Below are positions 26,702-36,191 of a stretch of 64,000 nt of DNA, piece by piece. The notes below the pieces were generated by a model. The model searched no databases and was not told where the DNA came from. It was given only the letters and a program-made list of their open reading frames with translations. Numbering within the stretch: the stretch's first letter is position 1; every line of letters begins with the position of its first letter. Position numbers and translations under genes: made by a program. The stretch is from an uncultured Acetatifactor sp. (GTDB lineage Bacteria > Bacillota > Clostridia > Lachnospirales > Lachnospiraceae), in the NCBI GenBank assembly GCA_910586485.1, contig CAJUIA010000002.1, forward strand, positions 1 through 64,000, read 5' to 3'.

Positions 26702-27736
26702 TTAATCCGTGACAAGCTCAAATGTAACATCTACATCTCCAGTGCTTTCAAATATTTCAACACCGGAATCAATATGTCCTAAATGCTGGCGTTCAAACTG
26801 CTCTCCATTCTGTTTGTAAAGGATAACCAAACTTCCGCCCGGTGCCCAATATGCAATATCTCCGACCTCATATCCGTCCGACCGCAGGTTATCCGTTGGA
26901 AGTGCATAAGCACCATAACGATAACACATTTCCCGTCCGTACAAATCCATCATGGATAACGTCATTGGCATCTGTTCTATAATCGCCTGTGTTGTCGCAT
27001 TATCCTCCATAACTGCAATCAATTCTGTTTCGCCTACTGTTATTTTTACTCTCACCTCTGATACCTCCGTTTCACTTGTTATTGTAGAATTTTCAATACG
27101 ATCCGTTTCAGTAACTTCATTTATATTTGTTTCTTCTGCCACTGTATTCTCAACACTGTCTGTCTGTATTTCTGTTTCATCTGAAAGTGCAATCGTTACA
27201 TCAATCGTGCCTTCCAATGCGTCAAGAACCTCCTGTGATTCTGTAATTTTTCCCAATATGACCAAATTTCCGGTGTTCGCAGAATTTTCTTCATCGTCAA
27301 CAAAAATCACAAAGTTGTTTGCAGGTGTCCAAAATGCTAAATCGCCATTTTTATATCCGCTCTGCACATCACTTTCTGTATATTCAATGTCAAGACTTCC
27401 GCCACAAAAATCATTGTCAGAATCATTTAATGTAACCGTTAGTGGAAGTTGTGCAATCAGGCTTTGTGCTGGTATGGAATCATTCAAATAACCATGCAAT
27501 ACCATATCGCCGATTGTCAGCGTAATTGCCGAAGTTTCTTTCACGTTCAGTTCATTTTGCCCGTTTTCCGTATTATGTTCTTCACTTTCCGTTTCTTGTT
27601 CGGTACTTTCCAGATGTGCTGTCACATCAGATGCAGCTCCGTTTCCTTCCGGTTCTGTTGCAGAAACATTTTGCCCACAGGCACAAAGGGAAAATGTCAT
27701 AACAATAGCGGATATAATACTCCATAATTTCTTCAT
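26702..27736 (-). CDS. Lipoprotein with two cyclophilin-like domains
   Basis: This 344-residue protein has a lipoprotein signal (SLCACGQ), an acidic linker, then two related domains at about 68-195 and 225-344. Both show the pattern 'hxhxhG...hhaxhxxNxt...hhxqhPhthxhxD' and 'GDhAfWtP...hVIhxxx', typical of the small cyclophilin-like fold family (cyclophilin_like2). It would sit on the outer membrane face. It ends the flavodoxin/DUF4405 operon. The family often accompanies flavodoxin genes; its ligand is unknown. AAAGGA precedes the start. Confidence 0.75.
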   Translation of the reverse strand: MKKLWSIISAIVMTFSLCACGQNVSATEPEGNGAASDVTAHLESTEQETESEEHNTENGQNELNVKETSAITLTIGDMVLHGYLNDSIPAQSLIAQLPLTVTLNDSDNDFCGGSLDIEYTESDVQSGYKNGDLAFWTPANNFVIFVDDEENSANTGNLVILGKITESQEVLDALEGTIDVTIALSDETEIQTDSVENTVAEETNINEVTETDRIENSTITSETEVSEVRVKITVGETELIAVMEDNATTQAIIEQMPMTLSMMDLYGREMCYRYGAYALPTDNLRSDGYEVGDIAYWAPGGSLVILYKQNGEQFERQHLGHIDSGVEIFESTGDVDVTFELVTD

Positions 27737-27776
27737 AAAATCTGTCCTTTCTTTATTTATAATTTATGCTTTTTAA

Positions 27777-28532
27777 TCATTCTTCTATCATTCCGATTTC
27801 CACAAGCCATTCTGTTACAGGCTCATGGAAACTGTCCCTTCCTGTGTGAAGTGTCAGTCCGTCCAGCACTACTGCATCAGGACATAGTGATTTTATGTTT
27901 TCCTCGCTTTCCTCCACGCCTGCCCCTAATGTTGTGCAGAACGGAATGATTGTTTTGCCGGAAAAATCATATTCCTCAAGAAAAGTACGGACTGCCATCG
28001 GCTCCTGATACCACCAAATCGGGAATCTGATATAGACAATCTCATAATCTTCCATATTCTCTACATGAGTGGAAAGCTCCGGACGTGCATCAGAGCGCAT
28101 TTCTTCTTCCGCAATCGCAGAACATTCACTGTGACTGACCGGATAATTTTCCACTGTTTTAATTGCAAATAAATCCCCTCCTGTCTGCTTCTGTATTTCC
28201 ATAGCTGCATATTCCGTGTTCCCAATGGAAGGCGTTGCGTGTGTAACTGCATCTGCGCCATCCGGTATGATGTCCGTCAACGAAAAATAGACAATCAATA
28301 TCTTACTGTCCTTTTCTTCTGAACCGAAAACTGTTTGTTCCGTTGTTTGTATACTGTTTTCCTCCTGCTCCGGTATACCGCTTTCCGTTTGCTGTTCCTG
28401 AGAACTTTCCGTTTGAGTTGTCAGCTCAGGAAACATTTCCTGCCCTGTGTTTTCTTTTCCACAGGCGGAAAGCAGGCACAGCAACCCTGCCATCACACAG
28501 CAGGAAAAAATATGTTTCTTACAAAATGTCAT
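27777..28532 (-). CDS. Flavodoxin-like lipoprotein (second copy)
   Basis: This 251-residue protein has a signal with LSACGK, a Gln/Glu/Thr-rich linker, and a flavodoxin domain from about residue 76: KILIVYFSLTD, then TGGDLFAIKTVENYP, YEIVYIRFPIWWYQEPMAV and FSGKTIIPFCTT. The phosphate-binding loop is altered (SLTDIIPDGADAV instead of SxTGNT). A lipid-anchored flavodoxin outside the cell is unusual. It starts 5 bases after DUF4405 ends, so the genes are tightly linked. Probable function: electron carrier or flavin-dependent reductase at the membrane surface. Confidence 0.8.
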   Translation of the reverse strand: MTFCKKHIFSCCVMAGLLCLLSACGKENTGQEMFPELTTQTESSQEQQTESGIPEQEENSIQTTEQTVFGSEEKDSKILIVYFSLTDIIPDGADAVTHATPSIGNTEYAAMEIQKQTGGDLFAIKTVENYPVSHSECSAIAEEEMRSDARPELSTHVENMEDYEIVYIRFPIWWYQEPMAVRTFLEEYDFSGKTIIPFCTTLGAGVEESEENIKSLCPDAVVLDGLTLHTGRDSFHEPVTEWLVEIGMIEE

Positions 28533-28537
28533 CTCGC

Positions 28538-29212
28538 TTATTCACGCTCCTTTCGTTTCTGATGCAGCTTTCCCATTATCTTCATTCCATAATAAGAAAA
28601 TGCCGCAAAGAGTATTAAAATGCTGATATAATCCGCAAAGAAAAGCACAACGGGTTCCTCGTAATCAAAAAACGCATATTCCATAAGCAAAAACATTCGC
28701 TCCCCAATCTGGCGGGTAACAAAAGAATACACACCATAACATGAAATAACTGCAACAGTTCCCCTTGCGATCAATGCCGCCTTTTTATATGGTATCTTCT
28801 TTATCATGCCTGCAAACACGCCCCCGTGCAGTCCTAAATGTACCGCTATCAGACAGAAACCCCATGCCGTCGATACCATATGAAGCCTGCGTCCAAACAT
28901 TCCCGCCCGAAGGTGTAGAAACCCAAATACTTCACGCGACAACAGAATACCGCTTATCATCATACCCGCCATAGAAAGAAACAGTAAAACATTAACACCC
29001 GTCATCAAAATACGCATAACCGTATATCTTCCCTTGAAAATGCTGATATGCCATCCCCAATTTAGGATATGATGTAATATAAAAAGCACGAAGAGCATTA
29101 CGCCCAGCCATTCATGCAGGGTATTTCCCGTAACGTGATATGCCATCATTACAAGGAAAAGGATTGTCATCGCAATATCAACCGCAATTTTAAGTAACCG
29201 CACCAGTTTCAT
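28538..29212 (-). CDS. DUF4405 membrane protein, possible b-type cytochrome
   Basis: This 224-residue protein has about five to six membrane helices rich in His: YHVTGNTLHEWLG, FILHHILNWGWH, RRLHMVS and IAVHLGLHGG. This pattern matches DUF4405, predicted to bind haem and move electrons across the membrane. A strong GGAGGAGG before ATG 29212 sets the start. It is sandwiched between two lipoprotein flavodoxins, which makes an electron path from membrane to surface flavoprotein plausible. Confidence 0.75.
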   Translation of the reverse strand: MKLVRLLKIAVDIAMTILFLVMMAYHVTGNTLHEWLGVMLFVLFILHHILNWGWHISIFKGRYTVMRILMTGVNVLLFLSMAGMMISGILLSREVFGFLHLRAGMFGRRLHMVSTAWGFCLIAVHLGLHGGVFAGMIKKIPYKKAALIARGTVAVISCYGVYSFVTRQIGERMFLLMEYAFFDYEEPVVLFFADYISILILFAAFSYYGMKIMGKLHQKRKERE

Positions 29213-29229
29213 ATGCCACCTCCTCCAAC

Positions 29230-29985
29230 CTAATATGATAGTTCCAGTCCCGAAAGCCATTCTAGTAGTTTATCCTGTGAACCGGAAACTTTCGGACGGT
29301 AAGCCCCAAATTCCTCAAGCACCGTACAATCGTCCGGAAGAGCTTTCCCAATGTCCTGTAAACTGGCGACAAATCCTCCCGTTCCATGTGAGCAGAACGG
29401 AATAATTGTTTTTCCCGATAAATCATGTTCCTCAATAAATGTTAAAATTGCCATAGGGCAGGAATACCACCAGTTAGGAAAGCCCAAAAACACAATATCA
29501 TAATCCTGCATATTTTCCACATGACCGACAATTGATGGACGCATACCGGAATCATGTTCTTCAATTGCCCTGTTCAGGCAGGTGTCATAATCACTGGAAT
29601 ATGGTTCTTCCGTAATGATAGGGAACATATTCCCACCTGTTTCTTCCTGTATCCACTCCGCCAGCAATCCCACATTCCCCGGCAATAAGACACTTGCTGA
29701 GGTTGTGGCGTCCACGTCCACCAACTCCGGATTATCCACGTGTGTATTCTCCGCCCATGTAAAATACGCTATCAGGATATGGCTGCCCTGTTCTATTTCC
29801 GCTGTCTTTATTTCCTCCTGCACCTGCGTTGCTTCTTCCTGCAAAGAAATATCTTCCAATTCCGGCTGTGAATGTTCCGAAGCAGGCTCCGGTATGAAAT
29901 CATTTGACAGTTCCGATTGTTTCCCGCAGGACGCTGTTGTTACCATCACACCAAGCGTCAGCAATACAGCTAATATCTTTTTCAT
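29230..29985 (-). CDS. Flavodoxin-like lipoprotein (first copy)
   Basis: The protein has 251 residues, with signal and lipobox TASCGK, an acidic linker, then a flavodoxin fold (HILIAYFTWAENT, TGGNMFPI, YDIVFLGFPNWWYSCPMAI, LSGKTIIPFCSHGTGG). It is a paralogue of the copy at 27777. The start at ATG 29985 follows GGGGAGG at 6 bases. MATE ends 13 bases before, DUF4405 begins 17 bases after. NAD(P)H-dependent or haem-dependent reduction outside the cell is inferred from context only. Confidence 0.8.
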   Translation of the reverse strand: MKKILAVLLTLGVMVTTASCGKQSELSNDFIPEPASEHSQPELEDISLQEEATQVQEEIKTAEIEQGSHILIAYFTWAENTHVDNPELVDVDATTSASVLLPGNVGLLAEWIQEETGGNMFPIITEEPYSSDYDTCLNRAIEEHDSGMRPSIVGHVENMQDYDIVFLGFPNWWYSCPMAILTFIEEHDLSGKTIIPFCSHGTGGFVASLQDIGKALPDDCTVLEEFGAYRPKVSGSQDKLLEWLSGLELSY

Positions 29986-29998
29986 TGTCAACCTCCCC

Positions 29999-31324
29999 TT
30001 AAATCACTTTAAACTGTTTCCATGCGCCTCTTCTGAACCGGCACCAGAAGATAATCCCCCTCAATATCCAGTCCAGACACATTGCATATGCTATGCCAAT
30101 AACTCCTAAGTTTAACGTAATCCCCAACAGTACGGAAAATACAAGCCGCACCCCTATGGTTGTAAAAAGGGAAATAAACGTTGTAAATTTTACATCTCCT
30201 GCCGCCCGCAGACCTTTTCCCAACGGATCGGCAAAGGGAAACGCCACCGCATTGAACAGATTATGGATAAGGAGAAGATGGATAATCAGCCTTTTTGTTT
30301 CTTCTTCCAATGAATAAAAGTGCATCATAACCGGCGTAACTGCAAAAATCAGACTGTTCCATATCACCGCAGACAATATTGTAATTTTCATCAGCTTTTT
30401 GAAATAACTTTCTGCCGCCGGAATGTCGCCTGCGCCCATGCACTGCCCGATTACTGTGATAAAAACCGATCCCATCGTCACACATACCAAAAAAGCCATA
30501 CTCCAAATGCTCTGCGCCACGCCGTTCGCCGCAATCTGAAATGTCCCAAATAGTGCCACCACGCTGCTGAGGGCTACTTTTACAAGCTGGAAAACACCGC
30601 TTTCCACGCCATTTGGCACGGCTATCCGAAGCATACGCCGCTGTAAATTTCCATTCCACGAAAAAATATACTGTCTGCGATACCGTACAGGGCATTTTTT
30701 CGAGAAACACAAGGCTGTGATAACGAACGCTGAAAAAGTTCTTGCAATCAGCGTCGGATATGCCACGCCCGCCACACCTGCACTTAACAAAAAGACACCG
30801 ATTAAGTTTCCTGCCACATTGATAACGTTGGAAACAATCGAGATATACATGGTTGTGCTGGTCTTTCCAAAACTACGGTAAAGAGCTGCCCCCGCATTAT
30901 AAATTGCCAAAGCAGGATAAGAATAAGCGGAAATCCGCAGGTAAACAATGCAGGAATCCATAACCTCCTTTTCCACACGCCCAAACATCAGCCGCATAAG
31001 CGGTTTATTGAAAAGCAGGATAACTACGGATACAATGATTGAAAACAGCACGGATACCGTCAAAAGCTGACTGGCTGCTTCTCCTGCCGTAGCCTGTTCT
31101 TTCCGCCCGATATACTGGCTGATTACCACCGCACCGCCGGAGGCAAGCGCCGTAAACAGGTAAATGAAAATGGTGTTAAAGGCATTTACCAATGATACGC
31201 CGGACACTGCCGCCTCCCCCACAAAACTGATGACAAACGTATCCGCAATCCCTACCAGCATGACAAGAAGCTGCTCCATAAACAGCGGTACGATTAAATT
31301 CTTTAAGTCTTTGTTTGAAAACAT
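29999..31324 (-). CDS. MATE-family efflux transporter
   Basis: This protein of about 441 residues has a typical MATE start (KNLIVPLFMEQLLVMLVGIADTFVISFVG) and twelve predicted membrane helices. It is only distantly similar to the MATE at 11552. It lies in the operon with aldo/keto reductase upstream and flavodoxin downstream, suggesting export of a redox-active or toxic small molecule handled by those enzymes. The ATG at 31324 is preferred over an upstream TTG because AGGGGG lies in front of it. Confidence 0.9.
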   Translation of the reverse strand: MFSNKDLKNLIVPLFMEQLLVMLVGIADTFVISFVGEAAVSGVSLVNAFNTIFIYLFTALASGGAVVISQYIGRKEQATAGEAASQLLTVSVLFSIIVSVVILLFNKPLMRLMFGRVEKEVMDSCIVYLRISAYSYPALAIYNAGAALYRSFGKTSTTMYISIVSNVINVAGNLIGVFLLSAGVAGVAYPTLIARTFSAFVITALCFSKKCPVRYRRQYIFSWNGNLQRRMLRIAVPNGVESGVFQLVKVALSSVVALFGTFQIAANGVAQSIWSMAFLVCVTMGSVFITVIGQCMGAGDIPAAESYFKKLMKITILSAVIWNSLIFAVTPVMMHFYSLEEETKRLIIHLLLIHNLFNAVAFPFADPLGKGLRAAGDVKFTTFISLFTTIGVRLVFSVLLGITLNLGVIGIAYAMCLDWILRGIIFWCRFRRGAWKQFKVI

Positions 31325-31360
31325 CCTGCCGCCCCCTGTCAAAATTTTTTACCGCCTATG

Positions 31361-32221
31361 TCATTTGCCGCTAAAAACCGGAAAATGGCTAAACTCTCCA
31401 TAATCCTTGTCAAATTCCAACCGCTTCAGAAGCTCCATATCATTCTCTGAAAGTTCAAATTCCAAAGCGGCATTCTCCCTCATATGCACAGGATTTGCGG
31501 TTTTCGGAAGCGCAACAGCGCCTAATGCAAGCACATACCTGATACAAAGCTGTGCGGCTGATACACCGTATTTCTGCGCCAGACCAATGATTTTTTCATT
31601 GCGCAGAACCTCCCCATGAGCGATAGGCGAATAGGCTTCCACTAAAATTCCCTGTTCCTTACAAAAATCCATCAGCGGAAATGGCGTGTTCCCGATATGT
31701 GCCAGTATCTGATTTACCATTGGTTTCACTTTGCAATCCAAAAGCAGTTTTTCCAAATCATCCATCAGGAAATTAGACACGCCGATTGCTTTCAGTTTTC
31801 CAGCCGCATATGCATCTTCCAAAGCCCTCCAGACTTCCCTGTTTTCCTCAAAATATCGTTTCTCACTGCGGAACTCTTTCCACGGCTGCGGACTGTGGAT
31901 AATCATCATATCAATATATTCCAAACCCATTTTTTCAATCGTATCGTCAATGGATTTCGCCGCTGTTTCATAAGATTTGTGTTCTGCCGCAATCTTGCTG
32001 GTAATAAAAAGTTCTTCCCGTGGGACAGAACAGCTCCTTGCGCCTTCGCCAATTCCAGCTTCATTTCCGTATGCCTGTGCGGTGTCAAAGTGCCGATAAC
32101 CTGCCTTTACTGCCTGCCTGACCGCTTCGGCTGCCTGTTCATCAGGAATAAACCATGTGCCAAGCCCAAGTTTCGGAATTTTTACACCATTCGATAATTC
32201 ATAAACTTCATTTAATATCAT
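31361..32221 (-). CDS. Aldo/keto reductase
   Basis: This 286-residue (beta/alpha)8 enzyme carries the catalytic tetrad: D in FDTAQAYGNE with Y, K in FITSKI, and H in MIIHSPQPW. The cofactor loop near LPKTANP and IGVSNF motif are present. It reduces aldehydes or ketones with NADPH in the cytoplasm. It is the first gene of the redox operon, 37 bases before MATE, with AAAGGAG upstream. A LysR gene lies immediately upstream and probable LysR sites are in the 137-base gap. Confidence 0.92.
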   Translation of the reverse strand: MILNEVYELSNGVKIPKLGLGTWFIPDEQAAEAVRQAVKAGYRHFDTAQAYGNEAGIGEGARSCSVPREELFITSKIAAEHKSYETAAKSIDDTIEKMGLEYIDMMIIHSPQPWKEFRSEKRYFEENREVWRALEDAYAAGKLKAIGVSNFLMDDLEKLLLDCKVKPMVNQILAHIGNTPFPLMDFCKEQGILVEAYSPIAHGEVLRNEKIIGLAQKYGVSAAQLCIRYVLALGAVALPKTANPVHMRENAALEFELSENDMELLKRLEFDKDYGEFSHFPVFSGK

Positions 32222-32247
32222 TTTTCAATGCTCCTTTACTCTTGCAA

Positions 32248-32346
32248 AAAATATAAGCATAAACCCAAAATACACTTTTTGTATTCCGGTCTATGCTTAT
32301 ATTTTATACATCTCCCTTTTATATGTCCAATGCTTATATTTTATAC
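32248..32346 (-). promoter_or_regulatory. Repeated ATGCTTATATTTTATAC boxes, probable LysR operator
   Basis: ATGCTTATATTTTATAC occurs twice in direct orientation (32293-32309 and 32330-32346), and an inverted copy AAAATATAAGCATA is at 32248-32261. Together they form a palindrome and a direct repeat in front of the aldo/keto reductase gene, a suitable layout for a LysR activator controlling the operon. Confidence 0.55.
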
Positions 32347-32358
32347 CAAAATATACAA

Positions 32359-33228
32359 TTACTGCATACTTTTGAGGTATTCTAAAAATCTTCCGGCTGC
32401 ACCAAAGCTCGGCTGAAACTTTTTCCATGCAAGCACAGAAGTCATGGAAAGTTCAGGGAATAGAGGTCTGAAAACCAAACGTTCACTGCCGAACAGATTG
32501 ACTGCCCCCTCTATTGTCAGCGCAGAGGCAACACCGCTTTCCACCAGCATTGCTACATTCGTAATGATATTATAAGTCGCAAAAATATCCAACTGTGAAA
32601 ACGAACGCTCCAGCCAGCCTTCCAATTCTTTCTGAATGGACTGGCGGTTCGTTGTAATCAAAGGTTCACCAAGCAAATCCTCTTTTGTGATGCTTTCTTT
32701 TTTTGCAAGCGGGTGTCCTGCCCGAAGAAGGAGTCCCCACCGTTCTTTCTTTTTCATGCGGATATAGTCAAACTTCGTGACATCAATCGGCTCCAGTAAA
32801 AGTCCAAAATCCAACAATCCCTGTTCTAACTGCTCCCTGACATATTCCGCGCTGTTTGTATAAAGTGAAAACTGCACTTTTGGATATTTTTTGCGGAATC
32901 CCTCCATAACCGCAGGCAGCATCTTTGACGCATTTAAGCCACCGCTCCCAATGGATATAATACCGCCGATTTCCTCCTGCCTTTGGAATTCGTCCTCTAT
33001 TTTATCCATTAAAGCCACAACTTCCTCCGCCCGTCTGCGCAACATAATGCCTGCGTCAGTCAATGCCAGATGACGTCCACGGATAAAAAGCTGTGTCCCA
33101 AGTTCTTCCTCCAACTGTGCCATCTGTCGGCTGAGTGTCGGCTGTGTCACATGAAGCACATCTGCCGCCCTTGAAATGTTTTCCTCCTGCACCACTGCCA
33201 GAAAATATTGCAATAAACGGATTTCCAT
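32359..33228 (-). CDS. LysR-family transcriptional regulator
   Basis: This 289-residue protein has an N-terminal winged helix (LLQYFLAVVQEENISRAADV ... TQPTLSRQMAQLEEELGTQL) and a C-terminal effector-binding domain of two lobes. It probably activates the aldo/keto reductase-MATE-flavodoxin operon encoded next on the same strand. AGGAGG lies 5 bases before ATG 33228; upstream ATG codons lack such a site. The effector is unknown, but LysR proteins in such clusters often sense oxidants or aldehydes. Confidence 0.92.
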   Translation of the reverse strand: MEIRLLQYFLAVVQEENISRAADVLHVTQPTLSRQMAQLEEELGTQLFIRGRHLALTDAGIMLRRRAEEVVALMDKIEDEFQRQEEIGGIISIGSGGLNASKMLPAVMEGFRKKYPKVQFSLYTNSAEYVREQLEQGLLDFGLLLEPIDVTKFDYIRMKKKERWGLLLRAGHPLAKKESITKEDLLGEPLITTNRQSIQKELEGWLERSFSQLDIFATYNIITNVAMLVESGVASALTIEGAVNLFGSERLVFRPLFPELSMTSVLAWKKFQPSFGAAGRFLEYLKSMQ

Positions 33229-33344
33229 GTACTCCTCCTTTCGGTCTGCTGACTTTATCATATTATTTCTATGCTCTATATGTAACAAAATCAGCAAAAT
33301 ATAGTATTTAAGCATGTATTGGAGTATCGCAATTTTACCATTTT

Positions 33345-36124
33345 TTACTTACAATCAATAAGCTTATAAAACTGCTCTCTCCTTTTCTCTACTTGCTTTT
33401 CTTTTCCCTTATGTATGGCACCATTACCCCAATTCTTCTTAATTTTTACGATGTCTAATCCATCGATAATTATATCGAAAATCCCCGTATCTATTTTTTG
33501 TATTAGCTTTATAAATTCTAAACAATATTTATCATTAAAATCCAATGCTGAAACAGAACTTATTCTTTCAGAAATCTTAGACACGTTTTTCAAAAGTATC
33601 TCTTTGGTTTTATTTGTGTCTATTTTATATAATTGTTGCAAAGCCCCAAAACTTATATCCCACCAATGCTCCGTCAGTAAATCAATTTTAATGCCTTTAT
33701 CAAATGCTTCTATAGCGCACTGTGGCGATATTATTACAAAAAACGAGTACATTATTTGAATTTTATTCATATTGTCTTTAATAAAACTTTTAGCCACTTT
33801 ATAGTTACCCGTATAAAGTATATCACAGAGTTCTATTATTTCACGACACTGTCCCCAACAATCTTTTGCCTTCTCTGTAAGCCTATTCACATCAATATAA
33901 TCAACAATTCTCTTTACTTTCTCTCGATCATAACGAGCAATAAGATGCATGATCGGATGTATTGTATGCCAATCTCTCGGCTGACATTTTACAATAGTCT
34001 CTGCAAATTCTTTTTCCGGAATTGCTGAAACAACTAATTGTGCAGATTTCTTTTCATTATCAGTAGCCCGATGCCCGCCAAGCAAACTCATACCACAAAT
34101 ATATGCCAAAAACTTAAAATCAAATAAATAAATTGCCTGTAACATATCTTTCCTAAAGTAGCTGACATAGATAGGAATGAGCTTTTTTTATCTTATCATG
34201 GACATATGATGAATTCGTATGCATAACAAAACAAAAAAAGTATGACAAATCTTCTATATTTAAAATTGAAGCTTTTTTACACAATTTCTCTATAACACTT
34301 TCTAACATCTCTCCTACTAGCAAATATTCCTTTTTAGAAAGTGAGTACGTCAAGCGATTATATAAGTTCCCCCATGAATATAAATTCGGCTTATTTTCTC
34401 TCATCAACGATTCTTGTAAGCTTGTCCAGTCTATTTGTCGCACAAATTCTCTATGTAACTTAATATCTGTGTTTATCAGAGTGTTAATAAGTTGGGAATA
34501 TGCATATGCAGTTTCACTATCCGCATTTTGAATCCATTCAAGAAAGTTTTTTTTGTGCTGTAAAAAAAAAGTATTTCCCATTTTTCTCGTATGATATGTC
34601 AAAAACCTTTTCTACAAAATATGCAATCCCCATCCGCTCCTCAGAAGTATCTATATCACTTATATCATCTAATACTGAAATGATCATTTTTTCAGTAATA
34701 AAATATTTAGTCGTATTATAAAACAAACTATACCCTAACATCCCGTTGCATAACCACACAAGTCCCAAAGGAGAAAAATTCTTTTTTATAAATTCCTTTT
34801 CTATAAAGCTTAATAATATCTGCTTCTTACTTTCAGAACTATCTTGAAAAAATAATGCAATAATTACCTTTGCGCTTTCCATATGTACAATACGTACATC
34901 ATCTTCTGAAAGCACAATCATACTATCTACCAAATAACACAAGTCTGCCTTGCTCCACATTAACAAATCGTCAAAACTTTTTAACCCATTACATATCCAA
35001 TTAAAATCCACACTATGATCCAGTCCAAGTATTTGAAACACAGAAATTGTTGCTACTAAAAGGTCGTTATTATTATATGAGCAAATAGCTTGATAACGTT
35101 CTTTCATATTTTGCCAGCCACCTCGCAAAATATAATTGAACTACCAAGGTGTGACAGCTTTTCTAGCTGCTTCTAAACGTCTTTCAATCGGATGATCCAT
35201 AAAATTTATTCCAACACTCTTATCAAACTTGTGCATACCCGGAACTATTTCTTCTTTTTTCTTCACAAAATCAGAATAAATTAGTTCAACCGCCTCCTTA
35301 TTTGTAAGTAAAATTGTATCCTGCTTAACAACCGATGAAATCGTCTTTGCAAATAAAATTTTTGCATTTGATCTTGCTTGCTTCTTTAATGAATCAACTA
35401 ATTTCTCTGATAATTGTTGTGCATCATCAATTATGTACAATGACAACTCTGTATTGTCTCGAATGCTTTTCAAATCAATAGTTTCTGTCGCTTTACATTG
35501 ATAAACCCTCCAGCCATCCCTATAAAAATCATAAGCTGCTTGATAAATTGATATAGATTTTCCACATCCGGTTTCTCCTTCTATTATCGTGTAATCAACA
35601 ATTGACAATTGTTTTTTTATTTTTTCTACTTGGGGAAAACGAGGACACACCTCAACGTCCGCCGACGTTAAGCGATACCCCATTATAGCATGAGACAAAT
35701 CCCGTTGATAAGAAAAATCTATTTCTTCCCAAATCCCTGTATCAACTGGTTCATAAAAAATTTCCTTTGTTTCTTTTAAGCCATCAATTATATTTAAAAT
35801 TTCTGCAACATGCCTACGTACTTTTTCATGATAAAAACGTAAATTAGAGGATGTAAATATGCGATTGGTTTTGTCAATGTTACATGCTGGACATGAAGGC
35901 AAATAATTTTCAATCGAATCCACAATGAAGCCATTTTCAACTAACTCTGCAATGTAATTCTTCACTTCTTCATCAACTATTTCCTGCTTATTAGATGGAA
36001 TGATATGATCTATATGCATATCGCGTTGCTGAATTGTTCTTCCACAATACGCGCACTTTTCCTTATAAGATTTGAATAAAGCTGCGCGCAAATACGAACT
36101 ATCTTTTCTGTATGGATGAAACAT
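33345..36124 (-). pseudogene. Broken HNH-STAND NTPase, candidate defence gene
   Basis: Four collinear pieces form one interrupted gene of about 925 codons. 35141-36124: HNH nuclease (CAYCG ... HIDHIIP ... CPAC) then a P-loop (EGETGCGKS, LYIIDDAQ). An in-frame TAG after AVTPW leads to FNYILRGGWQNMKERYQ in the same frame, 34538-35128. A frameshift at A- and T-runs (34547-34570) leads to 34153-34602, and a second frameshift near 34150 to 33345-34145. The C-terminus looks like helical repeats. GGAGG precedes the start at 36124. Similar STAND nucleases act against phage. It ends 68 bases from rlmD. Confidence 0.7.
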
Positions 36125-36191
36125 TTGATTAGTCCTCCAACATAATTCTTGAATAAAACGTTCAATTTATTATTATCTGATGATCTTTTAA

